From Hemileia vastatrix (Eukaryota; Basidiomycota; Pucciniomycetes; Pucciniales; Zaghouaniaceae), in assembly GCA_030280995.1 (NCBI GenBank), contig JASXTE010000007.1, positions 12,835,501 to 12,899,500 on the forward strand: a stretch of 64,000 nucleotides of DNA, in the 5' to 3' direction. Shown in pieces: positions 11,885 to 23,968 of the stretch (position 1 is its first letter; each line of letters opens with the position of its first letter). The notes beneath the pieces are model-generated. The model was not told the DNA's origin, made no database searches, and was given only the letters and a program-made list of their open reading frames with translations. Position numbers and translations under genes: made by a program.

Positions 11885-12470
11885 CTTATATTTTTTATTT
11901 CCTAAAACCATGCTCAATGAAAGGTTAAAGGAAATAAAAATTAATATTAAAATAAAATAAATATATACAAAAAAATTCAAATTACTTATTTAACAGTGAA
12001 ATTTACAAAATTTTTTAGATAAATCAATCAATTTTGACATATACAGTAAATGCATTATTTTAATACATTCTTTATTGAACAATCTTAATATTTGAAATCT
12101 TTTATTCTGGAAATTTCTTTTTTCTCTCATACTCCTGTATATAGGATTTTAACTCTGTTCTTTCTCTCTCTTTTGACTATGTAAGGCCTCCTCTTTTGGT
12201 TGTTTTGGATCATCTTTTACTTACACAAATATTTATTAATGACTACCCAATAATATATTTATTACTATTAACTATTTTTTTTAATATTTACAAAAACATA
12301 ATTTTAATCCATTATTTATAATAATACTTATAAAATTTTACCTTTAATATTGAGTAATTTAACAAAAAGATACTACTATACATACCTTGACCTTGAAATT
12401 CCCAAAAATCCACCTATCACTGCGGTTGAACCTTTATTGGAACCTTCTAGACCAAAAGAACCTCTTGACA
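11885..12470 (+). repeat. 5'-truncated 5' LTR of element E
   Basis: The inverse complement aligns along its length with the LTR of F (17,932-18,774): CATACTCCTGTATATAG, AACCATGCTCAATG and the end CCTCTTGACA. About the first 215 bp of the LTR are missing at the junction with C. The right edge is fixed by the primer region starting at 12,471. Confidence 0.8.
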
Positions 12471-13425
12471 CTTGAGGCCCTTTCCAAATTGTTGTCGATG
12501 CATTGATAACTTGAGGCTGGCCACTGTGGGACCATAGACTACGAGGAACAGTAAAGACGGGTGGACAAGATAAATGAGGAACATCATCAGGCACGTGACT
12601 TACTTTTTTTCTGCAACTGAGAATTTAACTGCACTCAAAATTTTAGGTTTATATATTGGAAATTGTCTTATATATTTGTGGTGACTATACTTTTTACTAT
12701 CTGTGGGTCTCAATTTGCATATTTCATAGTTTACGTATATCTTTTTTACTCAGCACTCTGTAGTGGCATTAATTTGCTCACATTACAGGGAGAGGTGCCT
12801 GGTAAATAATAAATTTTTTTTTCCTAGTTGATCAAGATAGAACTATTTTGTTTTTAGTCCTAGAAGTAATATAAATTTAATTAATTATATTATATATATA
12901 TATTTTTTTATTATTTCAGTTGACCATTTGTCCTGATAATTAAAATATTATATTATTGTTCAGTTGACAAATTTTCCTGGAAGTAAAATAATAGATATAT
13001 AAATTTAATTGAATTAAATATATTATATTATTTCAGTTGACATTAAGACCTGGTAATTAAATTATTTCAGTTGAAATTAAGTCCTGGTAATTAAAATTTT
13101 TCAGTTGACTCTTAGTCCTGATAATTATCAACATATATATTAGTAATTAATAAATTATCTTATTATTTCAGTTGATTTATTTTAAATCCTGGTAATAAAA
13201 TATGATTATCTTAATTTAATTAATAAAAATTGCAATTATTATTTTAGTTGATTTTTTGTCCTGATAAACATTATATTTTCATTATTCCAGTTGATTACCA
13301 AATCCTGATAATTGATTATATACTATAAATATTTTTTTCTTTCTCTTATTTTTCTTTAAACAAAGTAAAATAATAACTGATTAAATTTTAATATTTCTTT
13401 CTCTCAGTTCAGGTTATTTACAACA
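12471..13425 (+). other. leader (5' UTR) of element E with hairpin array
   Basis: Starts with the putative primer site CTTGAGGCCCTTTCCAAATT, homologous to that of C, B and G. From 12,823 to 13,307 it carries about nine copies of CAG-TT-GA...TC-CTG. Good examples: 12,917-12,935 (GAC/GTC), 13,102-13,120 (GACT/AGTC), 13,169-13,191 (GATTT/AAATC) and 13,288-13,307 (GATT/AATC). The varying but still pairing stems point to RNA structure. No coding sequence is seen in it. Confidence 0.7.
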
Positions 13426-13926
13426 ATGACTGAACAAAGTTCTTCTGCTGGCTGTGATGAGGAACTATATTTGATTAATTATGATGAGACTTCTGTAAGT
13501 TCTCCTTTGACTACAAAGCTTGCTCAAATTAATCAATTGTTTGACCAATCAGGATTTGGAAATGCAAGAAATAGAAATAAAAGTGGAAACAACTTCTCTG
13601 GATCAAAAGTCTTCAGTCAACCCCCCAGAAGCGCTTCCAAAAGGATTCAAGATAAAAAGTATGCCCTTGAAACAGCAAGTCAGCAACCTCTCCATTCACA
13701 TCAAGGAGTTGAGGGCAGAGAATCTCAAACTGAGGTCAAAAGCAGAGTTTGTAGAAGAAAAGGTAAGACACATAGAATCCTTTCTTCAAGACAAGAGGAA
13801 ACCTCCTCCTGCTCCAAGGCCCTTCTACAATTGGCCCCTCAACAACAGGAAAAGGTTGAAGTTTCAAAATGGCAATGGGACTGGCTAAACACCCAGTGGG
13901 ACTACCTTCAGGCCCAACAACAATAA
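13426..13926 (+). pseudogene. gag, N-terminal part (element E)
   Basis: The ATG at 13,426 begins MTEQSSSAG and the frame runs 166 codons. The coiled-coil segment homologous to that of C lies in the +1 frame (13,520-13,888: LSIHIKELRAENLKLRS). The KWQWDWLNTQWDY motif is back in the first frame, so one indel separates them here. Start chosen because C has the same start context. Domain function unknown; part of Gag. Confidence 0.65.
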
Positions 13927-14044
13927 CAACAGCAAGCACCTCAGTAAGGTCCTTTCAGCACCCATCAGTTCAACCCAACACCTCCTCACTCCTACCAAGA
14001 AGGAAGAAAGAGGAAGAACAATCACATTAAATTTTTGCCAAAAC

Positions 14045-15700
14045 CATGGTAAGCCCCTCTATTGAATCTCAAGTACCTTCTCTTGTTACTGATTCAGTTC
14101 CTTTAGGTGATTCTGGAAGAGGAGATGAGACTTTGAGACCAGTAGAGACTGACTGTGGTAGATAGATTGCTCAATATTCTAATGTACCTAATCCTTTGGT
14201 ATTGATTGCTACATCAATGATAAATCCTGATATAGCTATTATTGATGAGACACTTGATCCTGAATTTTATGAGAATCTTGAAAATTATTATATTTCCCTA
14301 TTAAGAAATACTCCAGATGTAGCGAACATTAATGATGAATATTTGAGGGATATTATTGCTAAACAAAATCATATAATGAACAACATGCGATTGACTCATA
14401 AATTTAATAGTTTGTTAACTGAACAAGGTTATCAATCATTGAGGAGTGAATTGCAGAGAGTTTCTGATGATTTGTTCAAGTACAAAGAAACTCATGAAAA
14501 GAAAATTGCTTTGTGGCCAAATATCAAGAATGATTTGTCTAAATTACAAGATACTGTGTCTATCTGTTGCCAGGAGCTAGAGGGACATAAGTTGAACTTA
14601 AAGAGATTAAGTGACCATTATTTATCTTTGCAAAATAAGAAACAGTTATCTTTTGCAACCATCAATGAGAGTTTATATAGTATTTCAAGAGTGAAGACTA
14701 AGCTGAAAGCCATTGAAGAGAAATTGAATTCATTGTTACATGACCAAAAGTTTTCTGATATTTCTTTGAAAGAACCTGTTGCACAGGATACTCCAATTGT
14801 ACCTGTCCCTAGTTCATCTAAAGTAAAATTATTTCCAGAAATTCATGTAGATATTACTGAGTTTCCATCAAAAATTGATGATGTACCTTGTTCATCTACA
14901 GAAGAGTTAAACAATAAGATTACTTCCTAATTGGAGAAGTTACAGCTTCTTCTCACTCAGAAAAAAGTTTTTAATAAGGAGACTACTTCAAATCAAAAGA
15001 ATTGGCCAAAACTTGACCAATATCCAACTTTTGATGGTGATTCTTCCTCTGATTGGCAGCAATTTATTTGCAGGATTGATAATCTGAAAAATTCTTACAA
15101 ACTCACAGATGAGGAAATTGTGTCAAAATTAATTTCTTTATTTACCAATGTAGCCCTAATGTGGTATGAATCTGTAGTCTTAGATAAAAATGACTACTCA
15201 TGGGAAGATTGGAAGAAATTAATTAAAGCAAAATTTGGCGCTTCCAAGTTTAGGTTAGCTAAACAAAGGCAGTATGAAGAAACCAGATATAAATCTTCTT
15301 CTGCTGAAAAACCTATTGAATTCTAGATGAAACTTGTGAAAATCTTGAGGGAAATGGAACCAGATATGGAGTTTGAATTATGGAAGGACAGGATCCTCTA
15401 TAAATTACCTATGTCTCTGAGAGACTTGATAGTTTCTAGGACTGAGTTCTCAAGGGAGCCATCTTCTTTTATAAATACTTGTGATAAGATCCTTTTAAAT
15501 AAAAAGCATGATTCTAGAAGATTCATTCCAAGAACTTCATTGGAGAAAACCTACAATTACCAACAGAAAACTCTGGAAAAAGTTGGTAAACCTTCTGCCC
15601 CTGTTGCACCTAAAAAGTATGCAAAAAAACTAGCTTAAAATGCAGCAAGCCTTGGCAGGAAGGCCAAGTTTGTGAAAAGAAAATAAAGCTTGTTGAACAG
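14045..15700 (+). pseudogene. gag, central and C-terminal part (element E)
   Basis: Holds the MINPDIAIIDETLDPEFYENL segment and helical region (14,196-14,930), the capsid-like segment (14,931-15,638: WQQFICRIDNLKNSYKL, MWYESVVLDKNDYSWEDW) and a damaged zinc knuckle (about 15,630-15,680, frameshifted, histidine codon changed). Stops at 14,928-14,930 (shared with C) and 15,324-15,326. A conserved splice-donor-like GTAAGC at 14,048, also in C and G, may mark an intron. Confidence 0.75.
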
Positions 15701-16372
15701 ACAGAGGAACATGCTGATGACACAGTTGCACTAGATGATACTTCAAGTGATTGCACCAGCAATATTTTATATGAAACTCACCAGGAAATTTTAATTCTGG
15801 AAGAGGATATTCATTATTTAAATAATATTGATATTAATAATAATGATTTATCTATGGTAGAAGATGCTTAGATCATAAGAAATCTTGAGGAAAGCTTGAT
15901 TATTATTGCCCCTCTCAAGGCACCAGTCTTGATTAATGGAAATAACATTGAGGTTGTCTTAGATTCTGGAGCTGGAGGAAGTGTAGTATCTGAAAAAGCA
16001 CTTGCTTCAGAGGACCAGGATTATAAATCAAAACTTATACCTATCATTTCTGAGAATTGGAGAGGTTATGGCTCTGTTTTGTCCCCCATTGGTAAATACA
16101 AAGCCACAGTATTTTTCAAATATAACCATGGTTTTTAGAGAGCTATGTGTGATTTTGTTGTCATGAAAAATGATAACTTAAGCAGTTGGTTCATTGTGGG
16201 AAATGATATTTAGACAAAATGTGGCATAAAATTGGATCCTTCAAGCCAATGCTTCACAATGGGGATGAATGGGAAGAGAAAATTTAATATTTCCTCCCCC
16301 AAAAAATTATTAACACCAGGATTGAACACATGTCATTCTGTAGTTTAATATTAAGGAAGATCTGCAAATAAA
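15701..16372 (+). pseudogene. aspartic protease (element E)
   Basis: LINGNNIEVVLDSGAGGSVV (DSG active site) lies in 15,896-16,138, preceded by an acidic spacer (LEEDIHYLNNIDIN) as in C. Stops before and after the fragment prevent a full-length product. The protease would mature Gag-Pol. Confidence 0.75.
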
Positions 16373-17931
16373 ATGCCTGCACTTTTGTCTAAAATTGACA
16401 ATTCTTCTTTCGGAGAGCAACTTTCTGGTGAGGAAAAAGATTCCATCATTCAATTGATAAAATCTTTTCCTATTGCCTTTGCTCATGGGTCACATGAATT
16501 AGGATTGGTAAAAGAAGAAATGAAGCTTTCATTATCTTTCCCATTAGCTGAAATACCACCTAGCTTAAAGAAGAAGTCTTATCCTGCTTCTCCCACAAAG
16601 TGAAAATATATTGAAGATAATATCTCTACCCTTTTAAAAATGAATATTATTGAAAAGGTAGTTGAAACACCTAAATATTGTGTTATCTCACCTGTCCTAA
16701 TTTATTATGGGAAAGATAAGGCCAGGTCATGTGGTGATTGTAGGGCATTAAACACCTATACTGTTGATGATATCTATCCTTTACCCAGAATTAGCTCTAT
16801 ACATGCTACCTTACAAGGTGCTAAATATATCAGCTGTTTGGATGGTAACAAGAGATATCACCAGGTACCTGTTGAGAAGAATTCCCAAAATTTTCTGATG
16901 ATTGCTACTCATATGGGTATTTATGAGTATGTTAGGATGTCATTTGGCCCCAAAAATGCACCTTCAGTTTTTCAAAATGATATGGATAACACATTCCATC
17001 AAGAAATAATTGAGGGATGGCTGATGGTTAACATTGATTATATCATCATATTCTCTAAAAAATTTAATAACCATCTTAACCACCTGTTTAAAGTGTTCCA
17101 TAAGATGGATTAGATAAATATTACACTTTCCTTGAAAAAATATAAATTTGGTTTCCATTCTTTGAAAGTACTTTGTCATGTTGTCTCAGGTTTACAGATA
17201 TGTGTTGACCAGAACAAAGTGGCAGCCAAACAACAGGTGAAAGCTCCTACCACGGTTATAAATCTCCAGAGTTTTTTGGGAATGTGTAGATACTATAGAC
17301 AGTATATAAAAAATTACCAGGTCATAGAATTACTTCTCACCCAATTAACTAGGAAAGATGTTGCTTTTGTCTGGAACAGTGAAATACAAAGACCTTTTGA
17401 CACTATGAAACATTGTTTGATGTCAGCACCAGTTCTTGCTTAAGCTGACTTTAATCAACCATTTGTTTTATACACTGACGCCAGTTTTTTTGGTCTTGGT
17501 GCTGCTCTCCATCAAAAACAAGTGATGAATGATAAAGTATCAGAAGTAGGTATTTGTTATATTTACAGAACCTTGAGAAATAGTGAATTGAAATATGGTG
17601 CCACTCAACTTAAGTGTTTAGCAGTAGTGTAGGCTCTAGAGAAGCTACATTATTATCTGGATAACCAGAAATTTGAACTTGTCACTGACTGCAGTGCAGT
17701 TAAATCCCTATTAAACTTGAAAGCCCCTAACAGAAATATGTTCAAATGGAAGCTAGCTGTTCAAGAATACAGAGGGAGGATGACATTAATTCATAGGGAT
17801 GCTATTGTTCACTCAAATGTGGATATGTTATCAAGGGTACTTTTGCCAAATGATGACTCAAATCCTGCATATGTTCCTAAAGATGAGATAGATCACATTA
17901 ATGGAATATATGTGGTTGATTTGGAGGAGGA
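16373..17931 (+). pseudogene. reverse transcriptase and RNase H (element E)
   Basis: The pre-RT linker (16,373-16,603), RT (16,640-17,113 and 17,132-17,443) and RNase H (to 17,931) lie in one frame with nonsense codons, for example 17,441-17,443, shared with C at 5,075-5,077. The catalytic YIDD of relatives reads NIDY (GWLMVNIDYIIIFSK), so the second aspartate is lost and the enzyme is dead whatever the stops. The sequence ends at VVDLEED, where the LTR of F interrupts. Confidence 0.85.
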
Positions 17932-18774
17932 TTTCAAAGGTTGTCTTGGTCTAGAAGATTATTACTGAGGTTCAACGGCACGATTAGATAAATTTTTGGG
18001 CTTTTAAATTCAGGGTATGTATATTTTAATCTTTTATTTAATTTTACTCAATTTAAAAGAGATCAAGTACTTTAGAAATATTATTATTATTATTACTCAG
18101 TTAGATTTACATGATAGTAAAAACTAGAACAAGAAAGGATAGTAATAAATATTTGTTTATAATAGTGATGTAAATAAAAAAGTAAGTTGTGAATGAATGT
18201 TCCAAAAAAACAAAAAAGGGAGGCCTTTTATATGCAAATGAGAGACAAACACAGACTGAAATTTCTATATACAGGAGTATGAGAGAAGAAGAAAGAAAAT
18301 TCCAAGAAGAAATTTTCAAATAATAAGATTGTTCCAGAAAGAATGTGTTCAAAATATGTATTTACAGAATATGTCAGGAATAAATTGTTTTATTTAAAAT
18401 TACAGTAATTGTCAATTTTAAATAAGTAATTAGAATTTTTTGTAAATATTTATTTTTATTTAAAAATTAGATTTCATTTTAATATTAATATTTATTTTAA
18501 TATTAAGTATTTATTTCTCTTAACCTGTCATTGAGCATGGTGTTAGAAATAAAAATAATAAGATCAAAATTAAAATACAAATAAAAATATAAAGGACATT
18601 TATTATTAAATTTAATTATTTACTAACTTTATTTTTTTGTAACTAGTTAATTTATTACAAGTAAGTTTAAAGTAAATATATTATAATTAAAAATATATAA
18701 GAAATAAAAAGGCATGGCTTCATCCAGTAAAGAATTTATTATTTCACTGGGTAAGTCTAGCAGCCTGGCTGACA
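17932..18774 (-). repeat. 3' LTR of element F
   Basis: Runs from TTTCAAAGG (a mutated TGTCAAAGG) to CCTGGCTGACA, 843 bp. The adjoining tract CTCCCTAACTCT (18,775-18,786) is the polypurine tract on the minus strand. It aligns with B (1,746-2,215) and, inverted, with 11,885-12,470. TATAAAA (minus) at 18,226-18,232. Confidence 0.82.
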
Positions 18775-18784
18775 CTCCCTAACT

Positions 18785-20155
18785 CTAAAAAAACAATAAA
18801 AAAATGATATGATTTTTTATATATTTCCAAAGTAGAGTAGGAAGATTAGATATCTCCTTCCCAGGTATCCAAGAATCATATTCAGAAGATTTATTCTTGA
18901 ATCTCAATAAGTATTCAGTACCTTTTTCAGCAGGAACTATTCTGTCATTTAGAATCTTATCAATTTCTGCTGTCTCAGTGATTTCATTAGGGGTCTTTTT
19001 TGGTCTTCCCCTCCTTTTGGGAAATAAATCACTATTGGATTTGTAAGTTTTCAAAAGAGATATTGGAAAAACAGGATGTTTTCTGTCATATGGAGAATAC
19101 AAAATAACTTCAACTGCATTATCAACAACAATTCTTCTGACAACAAATGGACCTACAAATGGGTCTTTTAATTTGTTATTACCTTGTAAATTGAAGTTGA
19201 CTGTATAAATAAATACTTCATCACCCTTCTTAAAAGTGTATTCCTTATGGGATTTGTCCCATCTCTTCTTCTCATATTCAAAAGATTTTTCAATACATTT
19301 TTAAGCATGACTTCTGCAAAGTTGTTGCATTTGAAGAAAAGATTTTACACCAGGATGTAAATGCAATTTAGGTATTTTATTATTGAGAATTTGGGCAGGA
19401 TTATTTGGAAAATATCCATGCCAGAGCTCAAAAGGCTTTCTCTGAGTAACAGAATGAACAGTGCTATTATAAGCAAATTCCAACCCAAGAAGTAAGGTTA
19501 TCCAATCATGAGTGAATCTGTCATTGTCTTTATACTCAAGGCCAAAGGCACAAAACCTTCTTACTATGTCCTCTAAAGTCTGAATCATTCTTTCAGCTAA
19601 TCCACCAGTTTGGGGGTAATGGCCAGTAGAAAGTTTCAGATCACAACCAAAAACATTTATCAGAGACATCCAAAATTCAGAAGTAAATTTAGGGTCTCTG
19701 TTAGAGATTATGGATTTAGGAAAACCAGAAGTATTAAACATATGAGACCACCATAAGAAAGCTAATTCATTAGTGGAAAAATCCTTGTGAGTGGAGATAA
19801 ATTTACACATTTTTGTGAATCTGTTCACAATAACCCAACAAGAGTTATTACTGTTTTTCCCAGCAATGGGTAATCTTGCTACAAAGTCCATGTATATTAT
19901 ATGACATGGTGAATCAGGAGGTTCAATATGTTGCATAAATCCAGCTCTTTGACCAGTCAATCTTTTTGATTTTTGGCAAGAATCACAAGATTCAACATAT
20001 AATTTGGTGTCTTTAGACATATTAACCCACCATGCAGTATTTTTAATTCTGATCATTGATTTTTCAAGATCAAAATTTCCAGCCAATATGTCATCATGAA
20101 AAATTTCCAATATGATTTCTTTCATAGAAATAAGAATAACAATAACATTACTCAA
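18785..20155 (-). pseudogene. integrase with chromodomain-like tail (element F)
   Basis: One long frame 19,301-20,155 holds CDSC of the zinc finger (the first HH segment reads FHDDILAGNF), the D,D,E core (YMDFVARLP, ISNRDPKF, GLAERMIQTLED) and the strand after it. TAA at 19,301-19,303 splits off the GPF/Y and chromodomain-like tail (18,785-19,300), which ends EYDSWIPGKEISNLP. The tail keeps the tryptophan that C lost. Confidence 0.85.
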
Positions 20156-21097
20156 CTTTCTTCTATAATATAGATATCCCTCATCAATTGAAAGTTTACC
20201 TTATTTAAAAGGCTTCTGGTACTTTGGTGGAAGGTTTTAATTGATGTTTGTATTGAAGTATTCTTTGGATCATTTAATATGGTGCATAAACTTTTTAAGT
20301 CAGTGTCCTTATCATATGAATCCAGAATAAGCTGTAATAGCTCTTCCTCCATATCAACCACATATATCCCATGAATATGAATAATTTGATCCTCAGGATC
20401 ATATGCAGGATTTGAGTCATTATTTGATAAAGATAACCTTGATAGAATATCCACATTTGAGTGAACAATACCAGCCCTATGAATAATTGTCATTCTTCCT
20501 CTGAATTATTGAACAGATACCTGCCATCTGAACATATTTCTGTTAGGTGTTTTCAAGTTTAAGAGGGATTTAACTGCACTTCAGTCAGTGACAAGTTCAA
20601 ATCTCTGGTCATCTAGGTAATAATTTAGCTTCTCTAAAACCCACACTACTGCTAAACACTCAAGTTGAGTGGAACCATATTTCAATTCACTATTTCTCAA
20701 GGCTCTTGAAATATAACAAATTACTACTTTTGATAGTTTATCATTTAATACTTGTTTCTGTTGGAGGGCAGCACCAAGACCAATAAAACTGGCATCAGTG
20801 TATAAAACAAATGGTTGATTAAAGTCAGGTAAAGCAAGAATTGGTGCTGAGATCAAAAAATGTTTTATAGTGTCAAAAGCTCTTTGTCTTTCTCTATTCC
20901 ATACAAAACAAGATCTTTCCTAGTCAATTGGGTAAGGGGTAAGGCTATGACCTAGTAATTTTTAATATACTTTCTATAGTATCCACACATTCCCAAAAAA
21001 CTATGGAGCTCTCTAACTGTGGTAGGAGCCTTCACCTGTTGTATGGCTGCCACTTTGTTTTGGTTAACACATATCTGTAACCCTGAAACAACATGAC
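20152..21097 (-). pseudogene. RNase H and C-terminal RT (element F)
   Basis: RNase H sequence LALPDFNQPFVLYTDASFIGLG (20,581-20,856) and LECLAVVWVLEKLNYYLDD is followed by the linker to integrase (20,152-20,493). TAA at 20,516-20,518 matches that at 4,752-4,754 in C. The RT thumb (ICVNQNKVAA) ends at 21,097, where the LTR of G starts, so the palm with YIDD is missing. Confidence 0.8.
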
Positions 21098-22274
21098 TGT
21101 CAGTATGTCTAGTATATATGTATGATTTAATAGTATTTATTAATGACCCTACTACTTATTGATAAATGATTTAGTGATTAAACCTCAGGGGAAGACTAAT
21201 AAAATAGTTATACTCAAATAAAACTTACAATACTTGGATGTAAATGTGTGCTTAGTGGTGGAAAAGAGATAAATATAATATAGTTATAGCTTATATAATA
21301 ATAATATCAACTTATAAAGGCTTTATAATATATTTCTAAATGCTAATAATTATATTTAAGTGTTTGATTGGATTGTAGTAAGTAAATGATGATGAATAAC
21401 CTGTCAAATCCCTCCTTACTTATACCAAAATCCCCTGGAGTGCACAGACCTTCAATCCAGATGATGTCACTGCTATCACTGGCAATTACAGCACTGTGAG
21501 GGCCCATCACCTCCCCATGGCATCCACTTTAAGCAGATTCAACACCCAGACCTCCAGTAAGGACCCTCCATCACAATTAATGCTAACACAGACCCAAACC
21601 ATAATTAGAAAATCCAGATAAAAGCGGATACCATAAAGAAACTGGTAAAATAAGTAATCCAAAAGAGATAAAATGAAACCCAAAGCATATAAAGGAAACA
21701 AATGAAATTTCCAAGCCCCCAATAACATCCCCAAGCATCCATATTAACCCAGAAATGACCTCTTAACCTATAAATCCGTGAATATCCATCCAAGGAAGCA
21801 GATTAAGCTGTCCAAACTGAGTGTATGCGCCTGAAATAGGTGTATATGCTTCTGTACGCCTTGTAAATCCACTGATTACATCCATATGACCTAAAATCAG
21901 CAGAAAAACAAAGGTTATAGGCTATTAAGAGGCTAATACCCACTTATAGACCTAAATATACATAATATACTGCATATTTCACTGAATATGAGCTTTATGT
22001 ATACATTTAAGCTTATGTATGTCAATAATTACTTAATATCACTTAAGATAAGTATATTATGACTCCATTAACACCTTAATAAGTATTATTAGGATATGGA
22101 TAAGCTATTTAATCTACTATAAGTTATATAATAGTGTAATAGTTATATATATATGTATTATAATCATATATATAATTGTTTTAACCTTATTTTTAAGATA
22201 TAAGCTTAATGTACTTAAGGTTATCTTATTTTAAGCATAATAAATACTTAGTCCTATAGATATCTAGGCTGAAA
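21098..22274 (-). repeat. 3' LTR of element G
   Basis: Begins TGTCAGTATGTC and ends GCTGAAA (GACA in the partner). The polypurine tract CTCCCTCACCC (plus strand) follows at 22,275. It contains a 75-codon hydrophobic open frame (21,507-21,734) also open in the other LTR; coding status unproven. Confidence 0.88.
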
Positions 22275-22411
22275 CTCCCTCACCCAAAAAAAACAATAAA
22301 AAAAATGTTAAGACATTTTAATTAAAAGTAAGGAGTGAAATAGAAAAAGAATTTTTAAATATTCTATAATACATATACTGAATAAACAGTATTATTTTGA
22401 TTTAAATTTTT

Positions 22412-23920
22412 TCAAGAGTTTTTTAAGATCAGAGATTGCATTCTCTGGAATCCACTGTCATATTCACTTGATTTATTTTTAAATCTTAATGGATACTCAA
22501 CTTCCTTTTCTTTTGTAAGGTGTCTCTTTTTAAATATCTTTTCAATTTCTGCTTTTTCAACTATTTCTTCAGGTTGCTGTTTATGCCTTCCTGATCTTCT
22601 TGGAAATAGAGCAGTATCATTAGTATGGTATGGTTTTATAAGAGATATAGGAAATACTGGATGTTTTCTATCATATGGTGCATATAGAATAACCTCAACA
22701 GCATTGTTACCAACCATCTTTTTCACTACAAATGGTCCAATGAATGGATCTTTCAATTTAACATTACCATTCAAATTGAAATGTAGTGTAGAAATAAGGA
22801 CTTCATCTCCCTCTTTGAACATTTGTTCTTTATGGGCTTTATCCCATCTTTTCTTCTCATACTCAAATGCCTTATTTATACATTCTTGAGCATGTTTTCT
22901 GCATAATTCTTGCATCTGAAGAAAAGACTTAGTACCTGGATGGATATCCAATCTAGGTAATTTATTAAGAGTTTTAGCAGGTGTATTAGGTAAATAACCC
23001 CACCATAACTCAAATGGCTTTTTGCCAGTGACAGAATGTACTCTACTATTGTATGCAAATTCTAAACCTGGGATAAGGGTTACCCAATCATGCGTGAATT
23101 TGTCATTGTCTTTAAAGTTAATACCAAAAGCACAATATTTTTTTATCATATTTTCTAAAGTTTGTATAATTTTTTCTGCTAGCCCATCAGTTTGTGGATG
23201 GTGTGCTGTAGAAAGTTTTAATTGACACCCTGAAACATCCATAAGTGATGTCCAGAACTCAGAAGTAAATTTAGGATCTCTTTCAGATACTATTGCTTTG
23301 GGGAAACCTGCTATATTTAAAATTTGTGTCCACCATAAAAAAGCTAAGTCCTTTGAAGAAACCTCTTTATGAGTAGGAATAAATTTACACATTTTTGTAA
23401 ATCTATCAACAACTACCCAGAAGGAGTTATAACTCTTATGTCCTGCTATTGGAAAACCTGTTACAAAGTCCATGTTAATTATTTCCCATGGAGCTTTGGG
23501 TTGCTCAATTTGTTGTAATAAACCAGCTCTTTTGCCTGTTAATCTTTTAGATTTTTGACAAGAATCACACATCTCAACATATTTTTGAACATCATCAGAC
23601 ATGTTAATACACCAAGCTGTGTTTTTTACTCTAGTTAATGTTTTATGGCAGTCAAAATGACCTGCTAATATATCATCATGACATATACTTAACATTAACT
23701 CCTTCATTGAAGGGGGAATTACAATTACATTACTTAATTTTTTCCTGTAATATATAAAACCATCCTCAATGGAAAATTTTCCTTTTTCTAATGCTTCTTT
23801 ATATTTATTTGGTAATGTTTTTATTAAAACATTCATTGAAGCATTAGATGGATCATTTAATATTGTAGTGAGTTTACTCAAGTCAGGATCTGAATCATTA
23901 TTATCAATAATTGATTGCAT
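22412..23920 (-). CDS. integrase with chromodomain-like tail (element G)
   Basis: 502-codon open frame, the most complete chromovirus integrase in the window. The zinc finger is H81-H88-C118-C121. The catalytic triad is about D151 (NMDFVTG), D215 (SERDPKF) and E249 (GLAEKIIQ). The GPF/Y module follows (IGPFVVKKM...HPVFPISLIKPY), then a basic GRHKQQPEE linker and a chromodomain-like end (EIEKIFKKRHL...YPLRFKNKSSEYDSG). It is the tail of the Gag-Pol frame, so the first methionine is not a true start; a TAG at 23,969-23,971 separates it from RNase H. Confidence 0.9.
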   Translation of the reverse strand: MQSIIDNNDSDPDLSKLTTILNDPSNASMNVLIKTLPNKYKEALEKGKFSIEDGFIYYRKKLSNVIVIPPSMKELMLSICHDDILAGHFDCHKTLTRVKNTAWCINMSDDVQKYVEMCDSCQKSKRLTGKRAGLLQQIEQPKAPWEIINMDFVTGFPIAGHKSYNSFWVVVDRFTKMCKFIPTHKEVSSKDLAFLWWTQILNIAGFPKAIVSERDPKFTSEFWTSLMDVSGCQLKLSTAHHPQTDGLAEKIIQTLENMIKKYCAFGINFKDNDKFTHDWVTLIPGLEFAYNSRVHSVTGKKPFELWWGYLPNTPAKTLNKLPRLDIHPGTKSFLQMQELCRKHAQECINKAFEYEKKRWDKAHKEQMFKEGDEVLISTLHFNLNGNVKLKDPFIGPFVVKKMVGNNAVEVILYAPYDRKHPVFPISLIKPYHTNDTALFPRRSGRHKQQPEEIVEKAEIEKIFKKRHLTKEKEVEYPLRFKNKSSEYDSGFQRMQSLILKNS

Positions 23921-23968
23921 AAATTCATCCTCAAGATCTACAATATAAATGCCATAAATGTTAATAAT

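Larger units (their letters stand above)
11885..17931 (+). mobile_element. element E: truncated plus-strand chromovirus
   Basis: Holds a 5'-truncated LTR, leader, gag, protease, RT and RNase H on the plus strand. It stops before integrase, where the LTR of F begins. Its proteins are close to those of C in content and order. There are many nonsense codons and few frameshifts. The left end is cut by the LTR of C, so neither end has a target duplication. Confidence 0.85.
17932..21097 (-). mobile_element. element F: 5'-truncated minus-strand chromovirus
   Basis: Consists of a 3' LTR, integrase, RNase H and the end of RT. It is inserted in element E and is cut at 21,097 by the LTR of G. Its coding part is closest to C, with two shared nonsense codons, although its LTR resembles those of B and E. 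Confidence 0.85.
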
